45,034 nt of DNA from Candidatus Nanopelagicales bacterium (lineage in GTDB: Bacteria; Actinomycetota; Actinomycetes; Nanopelagicales; Nanopelagicaceae), in contig JAURGA010000008.1 in NCBI GenBank assembly GCA_030834095.1, forward strand, positions 1 through 45,034. The letters are read 5' to 3'. Both the position numbers and the translations under genes were made by a program. Of the stretch, positions 41,619 to 45,034 are shown piece after piece. The first letter of the stretch is position 1. Every line of letters starts with the position of its first letter. The notes beneath the pieces are model-generated. The model was not told the origin of the DNA, made no database searches, and saw only the letters and a list, made by a program, of their open reading frames with translations.

Positions 41619-42728
41619 GTGTTTATTTCAAACCTTTCACTCACAACTTTTAGGTCATACAAAAACCTAGAACTAGAGCTCAACCCAGGCATCTCAATCT
41701 TTATTGGGCGAAACGGTGAAGGTAAGACAAATATCATCGAATCGGTTTTGTATCTCTCATATCTCTCATCCCATAGAGTCTCTAGCGATCAACCACTAGT
41801 TCAACTTGGAAGCCCCTCGGCATACGTCCGCGCTAAAACCCAACTGCCAGATCGAGAGGTTTTGCTGGAATTGGAAATCAATAGCGAAAAAGCAAACCGG
41901 GCGCGCATAAATCAAAATCCAGTCCGAAGCCAGAAAGAAATTTTTGGAATTGTTCAAGCAATTTACTTCTCGCCCGAAGATTTAGATCTAGTTCGTGGAG
42001 ATCCGAGTGAGCGGCGCAAATTTATCGACCAATTATTGATTTTAAGATCACCAAGAATGGCTGGAGTTATCTCTGACTATGAACGCGCGGTCAGGCAACG
42101 GAACTCTTTACTGAAATCTCGAGCGGGAACCGAATCTCTAGTTGCCTGGGACGAGCAAGTTGCGAACTTTGGTGGCGAAATTATCGCAGCAAGACTTCAA
42201 GCACTTTCAGAGTTCGAACCAATATTTCAAGAAATCTATCGAGACATCTCCTCAGAAAAACCAGCCTTTATTACTTATAAATCCAGTATTGAAGAGCCAA
42301 CTCAAAACCCTTCAGAAAACTCAACCAAAATATTGGAGCGGATGAAAGTAACACGGGCATCCGAAATAGAGCGCGGCCTTACCTTAACCGGGCCTCATCG
42401 CGATGACCTGCTTTTAAATCTCGGAGATCATTTAGTTAAAGGCTATGCAAGCCACGGCGAATCCTGGTCGATTGCTTTAAGTTTAAAATTGGCCACCTAT
42501 CAATTATTAGAAAAAGATGGTTTAAAACCAATATTAATTTTAGATGATGTGTTCTCTGAATTAGACGAAGAGCGAAGAGTCCACCTAATAAAATTAGCCA
42601 AATCAGCGCAGCAAACCTTTATTACTGTTGCGGTTGAAAACGATTTACCAAAAGAGTTATCTGGAGATAGATTTCTTGTGAAGTCTGGTCAAGTCAGTAA
42701 AATATCTAAATCTACGGAAGTGAAATAA
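41619..42728 (+). CDS. recF: DNA replication and repair protein RecF
   Basis: This SMC-like ATPase loads RecA at gaps. The 369-residue protein has FISNLSLTTFRSYKNLELEL, Walker A GRNGEGKTNIIESVLYLS, RRKFIDQLL, the signature GPHRDDLLLNLGDH and the Walker B LILDDVFSELDEERR. The GTG start at 41619 gives the normal N terminus. Its stop overlaps the dciA ATG by 1 bp (TAATG). Confidence 0.96.
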   Translation: MFISNLSLTTFRSYKNLELELNPGISIFIGRNGEGKTNIIESVLYLSYLSSHRVSSDQPLVQLGSPSAYVRAKTQLPDREVLLELEINSEKANRARINQNPVRSQKEIFGIVQAIYFSPEDLDLVRGDPSERRKFIDQLLILRSPRMAGVISDYERAVRQRNSLLKSRAGTESLVAWDEQVANFGGEIIAARLQALSEFEPIFQEIYRDISSEKPAFITYKSSIEEPTQNPSENSTKILERMKVTRASEIERGLTLTGPHRDDLLLNLGDHLVKGYASHGESWSIALSLKLATYQLLEKDGLKPILILDDVFSELDEERRVHLIKLAKSAQQTFITVAVENDLPKELSGDRFLVKSGQVSKISKSTEVK

Positions 42729-43189
42729 TGGCCCGCGATTTAGCTCGAGAGCTTTACCGAGCATTTAGAAACCAATCAAGACGCAATCGTGTAAGTGGCC
42801 CTAATCATGAAGCGCAGCCCCGAGAACAAATTGGTGATCCACAACAAATTGGTTTCGCGTTAGACGAATTAATAAATACCCGAGACTGGAGACAAGGGTT
42901 AGCAGAAGGAAATATTTTCTCTGATTGGGAAAAAATTGTTGGATCAGAAATTGCTACCCACTCACTACCAATTTCAATTGTTGATGGCCGGCTAACAATC
43001 CAAACTTCTTCAACAGCTTGGGCCACACAATTAAATATAATTTCTACAGAGTTGTTAAAAACAATTAGAGGCTCTGCCCCAGGAGCTTTAGTAGAAACCT
43101 TAGTTTTCATCGGGCCAAGCGCTCCGAGTTGGAAGAAGGGCATCCGAACAATTCGCGGTGCCCGCGGCCCGCGAGATACCTACGGTTAA
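42728..43189 (+). CDS. dciA: DciA family (DUF721) protein, probable DnaB loader
   Basis: DciA proteins recruit replicative helicase in bacteria that lack DnaC/DnaI; no such loader is seen here. The 153-residue protein has a disordered basic N-terminal part (about 1-50) and the DUF721 KH-like domain (about 55-130) with WEKIVGSEIATHSLPISI, RLTIQTSSTAWATQLNIIS and LLKTIRGSAPGALVETLVF. Mycobacterial DciA (Rv0004) occupies the same slot between recF and gyrB. It overlaps recF by 1 bp. Confidence 0.93.
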   Translation: MARDLARELYRAFRNQSRRNRVSGPNHEAQPREQIGDPQQIGFALDELINTRDWRQGLAEGNIFSDWEKIVGSEIATHSLPISIVDGRLTIQTSSTAWATQLNIISTELLKTIRGSAPGALVETLVFIGPSAPSWKKGIRTIRGARGPRDTYG

Positions 43190-43367
43190 ACGCTTATCTA
43201 CCGCCCGGATAGTAACCACCCACAACTTCCGTAATTTAAGCCGTCTAATCCACTACACAGGGCTCTTTTGCGGTAGTCCACCAATCATTTAAGGACTAGG
43301 ATTACGGCATTGCTTTAGGAAAAAAAGCCGAGGATTAATTCTCAGCGGATTTGTTTGGGGGTGCTAG
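43190..43367 (+). promoter_or_regulatory. 178-bp gap before gyrB; probable gyrB promoter region
   Basis: No gene is present. The gap holds a near-palindrome GAGGATTAATTCTC (43330-43343, one mismatch pair) about 25 bp before the start and a GGGGG ribosome site (43357-43361) 7 nt before the ATG. gyrB promoters are often supercoiling-responsive, but no convincing -10/-35 pair is assigned. Confidence 0.4.

Positions 43368-45034
<1,667 letters not shown>

Overview
The window looks like the origin-proximal segment of a small, low-GC, streamlined actinobacterial chromosome. Gene content and order match the oriC neighbourhood of Actinobacteria. One block is rpmH-rnpA-yidD-yidC-jag-rsmG-parA-parB, running away from dnaA-dnaN-recF-dciA-gyrB. 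A second is the trxA/trxB/cwlM/murJ/NUDIX/pcnA block, and a third is the DUF5318-ponA-GT87-rpsF-ssb-rpsR-rplI-dnaB block known from Mycobacterium. G+C looks to be in the low-to-mid 40s percent by eye, intergenic gaps are tiny and many ORFs overlap. This fits the freshwater acI lineage (Nanopelagicales, Planktophila-like). That placement is inference from synteny and composition, not a database match.

Layout. 1-1163: 5' part of dnaX, SRP RNA and tRNA-Ser(GGA). 1164-5748: an aldehyde (succinate-semialdehyde) dehydrogenase, a KimA-like APC-superfamily transporter carrying a C-terminal OB-fold domain, and a MIP channel. 5832-9059: PP2C phosphatase, PASTA kinase PknB, glutamine amidotransferase PabA/TrpG and CrgA, a reduced version of the actinobacterial pstP-pknB cluster. 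9179-16799: a PhoP/PhoR-like two-component system, HtpX and LemA, dCTP deaminase, an acyl-CoA dehydrogenase, an EamA exporter and a beta-carbonic anhydrase. 16796-23972: dnaB, rplI, rpsR, ssb, rpsF, a GT87 glycosyltransferase, ponA and DUF5318, all on the minus strand. 24016-33713: an MFS transporter, pcnA (minus), NUDIX, a DUF6049-like protein, murJ, trxB, trxA, cwlM and an aminotransferase. 33705-38428: the parB-to-rpmH run on the minus strand. 38764 to the end: dnaA, oriC, dnaN, recF, dciA and the 5' part of gyrB.

How the genes fit together. The replication and segregation core (DnaA, beta clamp, DnaX, SSB, DnaB, DciA, GyrB, ParABS) lies with cell-wall growth genes (PonA, MurJ, CrgA, CwlM, PknB/PstP). 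DnaA-box-like sequences occur not only around dnaA/oriC but also upstream of dnaB, as an array with about 11-bp phasing, and upstream of phoP. Two parS-like sites lie inside the 5' coding ends of parA and rsmG.

The most notable observations are: the KimA-OB fusion; the helically phased DnaA-box-like array upstream of dnaB; a CwlM whose amidase active site is degraded; a recurrent TANNNT element 6-8 nt before start codons, implying leaderless transcription, including two extremely compact divergent promoter pairs; convergent gene pairs overlapping at their stop codons with no room for terminators; and short tandem repeats between operon genes. I saw no insertion sequences, prophage or CRISPR array.
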